A stretch of 64,000 nt of DNA from contig CM029663.1 in the NCBI GenBank assembly GCA_017311315.1, forward strand, positions 33,274,622 through 33,338,621, given 5' to 3'. Under the pieces are notes generated by a model, which worked only from the letters and a program-made list of their open reading frames with translations, searched no databases and was not told where the DNA came from. The translations under genes and the position numbers were made by a program. Each line of letters opens with the position of its first letter. Position 1 is the stretch's first letter. Shown in pieces: positions 62,961-64,000 of the stretch. Origin of the DNA: Dendrocalamus latiflorus. Taxonomy: Eukaryota > Streptophyta > Magnoliopsida > Poales > Poaceae.

Positions 62961-64000
62961 TGTAGGACTGAAATGGTGACAGAAAGGGGGGTGAATGTCG
63001 TTCTCTTCAAAGTCGCCCCCGAGAATTCGTACACTGATTTTCTAATAAGATGCAGAACAAAACAACTCACAGAAAATTAATTTTGCTGAAAATTGGAACG
63101 CATGCGACAATAAAAAATTCAGTCTAAATCAAAGTTTAACCAGTAAAAAATTCAGCTGAAAATAACGCCGTCTGGATCGCATGCAGAGAGGTTGAAAATC
63201 AAGAAAAAGAAGAAAAGAAAGCCAAATAACACAAGAAGGCTAGATGCTTCAATCGGAATGAAATCTGGAGCTACAGGAGGAAATGCTTGCTTTAAAAAAA
63301 CTGATTCGGCTTCAAAGATCCATGAGACATTACAGCCGAAAGATCCAACAGAATCCATGAGAATTGTGACAAGAAGTTCAGGCATTACTGCCAAGCATTA
63401 GGACTGGCCGAATGCTAGAGAGCAATACAATCTTGGCTGCCGAGACAATCATAAACAAATTGCTAACAAGCTGCAGCCGAAGATTTGAACTGAAGCTGAA
63501 GGGAAGAACTGAAGTTCACTGAAACTAGAAAATCACTGTCGTACTGCACCTGAGAAGGCCGAACAGCAGCTGCAAGCAGCCAGCCGACAGCAATGAAAAG
63601 GAATTCTGAGATTTCAGATTTTTGCCGAATTCAAGAGAATAAGAGAAATGCTTCTTTTCTTTTCAGACAATACCAAGAACATAATCTAAATAAAATGGGG
63701 GCTCCAAACAACACAAGAAATCAACAAGAACTCACGAAATTCAGAGATTGACCAAGAACTAGAGAAAGTACAGAGACAACACTAAATTTTAAATTCCCAC
63801 TCAATCCTTGAGTCTTTGGTTATGAGCTTTTGCAGATAAGTTAGCAATACCCAAGGGACTTCTCGTACCAAAAATCAGGCCATCTCATGAAGGGGAACCC
63901 GAGAAACAACAAAACCCTAGAAGAAGGAAATGATGAACAGAGGAGGCTCAAAAAGAATAACTGAAATTAAACTTTGTTTGCTCTGAGGATTAACTAGCCA
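62961..64000 (-). repeat. LTR of second Sirevirus-like element, open at window edge
   Basis: Noncoding, begins tgtaggactgaaatggtgac. Far end and partner LTR lie outside the window or are deleted. Short frames inside (for example 63152-63401) are not supported. Confidence 0.5.

Larger units (their letters stand above)
61390..64000 (-). mobile_element. Second Sirevirus-like element, partial (5' LTR and gag)
   Basis: On the minus strand an LTR edge at 62961 (plus strand tgtaggactgaaatgg) is preceded by cccccctttctgtcaccatt, parallel to the LTR ending of the element at 54324. A degenerate primer site (complement of ttgatatcaa, about 62949-62959) and a gag frame follow. The element is cut at about 61390 within gag, and its LTR extends to or beyond the right edge. 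Confidence 0.7.

Noticed and set aside
1..64000. tRNA, rRNA or snRNA genes
   Set aside because: No cloverleaf with A and B boxes, rRNA core words or snRNA motifs caught my eye on either strand; tRNA-like words seen are retrotransposon primer sites. A dedicated scan could still find one.

Overview
The window looks like an intergenic or pericentromeric-style block of a grass (Poaceae) nuclear genome. Supporting signs are the grass-type Mutator-like, Helitron, hAT, Tourist-like, LINE and copia/Sirevirus-type elements, GT-AG introns, and very GC-rich 5' sequence next to AT-rich repeats. The species cannot be fixed from the sequence. I find no intact single-copy host gene, no tRNA or rRNA gene and no CRISPR array. 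Most of the sequence is transposable elements, many nested, and several boundaries can be fixed by target-site duplications (TSDs) read by eye.

Region 1-9.8 kb. A minus-strand F-box/DUF295-type host gene has been broken into pieces by four insertions: an LTR element at the left edge (to 1528), a solo LTR (1637-2970, TSD gttct), a 5.2-kb Mutator-like element (MULE, 3035-8210, TSD tcgccgggg) and a 5'-truncated LINE (9042-9688, 17-bp TSD). With the insertions removed, the gene pieces line up across two of the junctions in one reading frame. The MULE has 133-bp terminal inverted repeats, hairpin-rich subterminal arrays, a transposase broken only by one in-frame TAG, and a second gene encoding a GRF zinc finger plus coiled coil.

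Region 9.8-31 kb. It holds an isolated exon-like segment (11254-11406), a Tourist/Harbinger-like element with TAA TSD that carries two direct copies of another TIR family, a possible gypsy remnant, an LTR-like noncoding block (16192-19.4 kb), a complete but decayed minus-strand copia element (19909-26570, TSD ctctt), a dsRNA-binding-protein fragment, and a hAT-like element (29557-30756) that has captured two PCNA exons with their intron.

Region 31-47 kb. A very large LTR-like unit (31263-40202, TSD ttgtg) is interrupted by a very young gag-only LTR element (32045-37146, TSD cgctg, two 1126-bp LTRs differing at about two positions). A second copy of the copia family follows; it has a 3' LTR but no recognisable 5' LTR.

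Region 47-54 kb is the most elaborate. A minus-strand non-autonomous LTR element with an unusual ORF was split by a Tourist-like TIR element. That element was in turn split by a Helitron (48471-51501) carrying a probable glycosyltransferase N-terminal exon and six exons of the ribonucleotide reductase large subunit on the same strand.

Region 54-64 kb. A Sirevirus-like gag-only element (54324-60533) sits inside a long GTAT microsatellite. A second, divergent Sirevirus-like gag lies on the minus strand, with its LTR running off the right edge. Overall the DNA is best read as layered transposition, gene capture and decay; the functional candidates are the mobile elements and the chimeric captures they carry.
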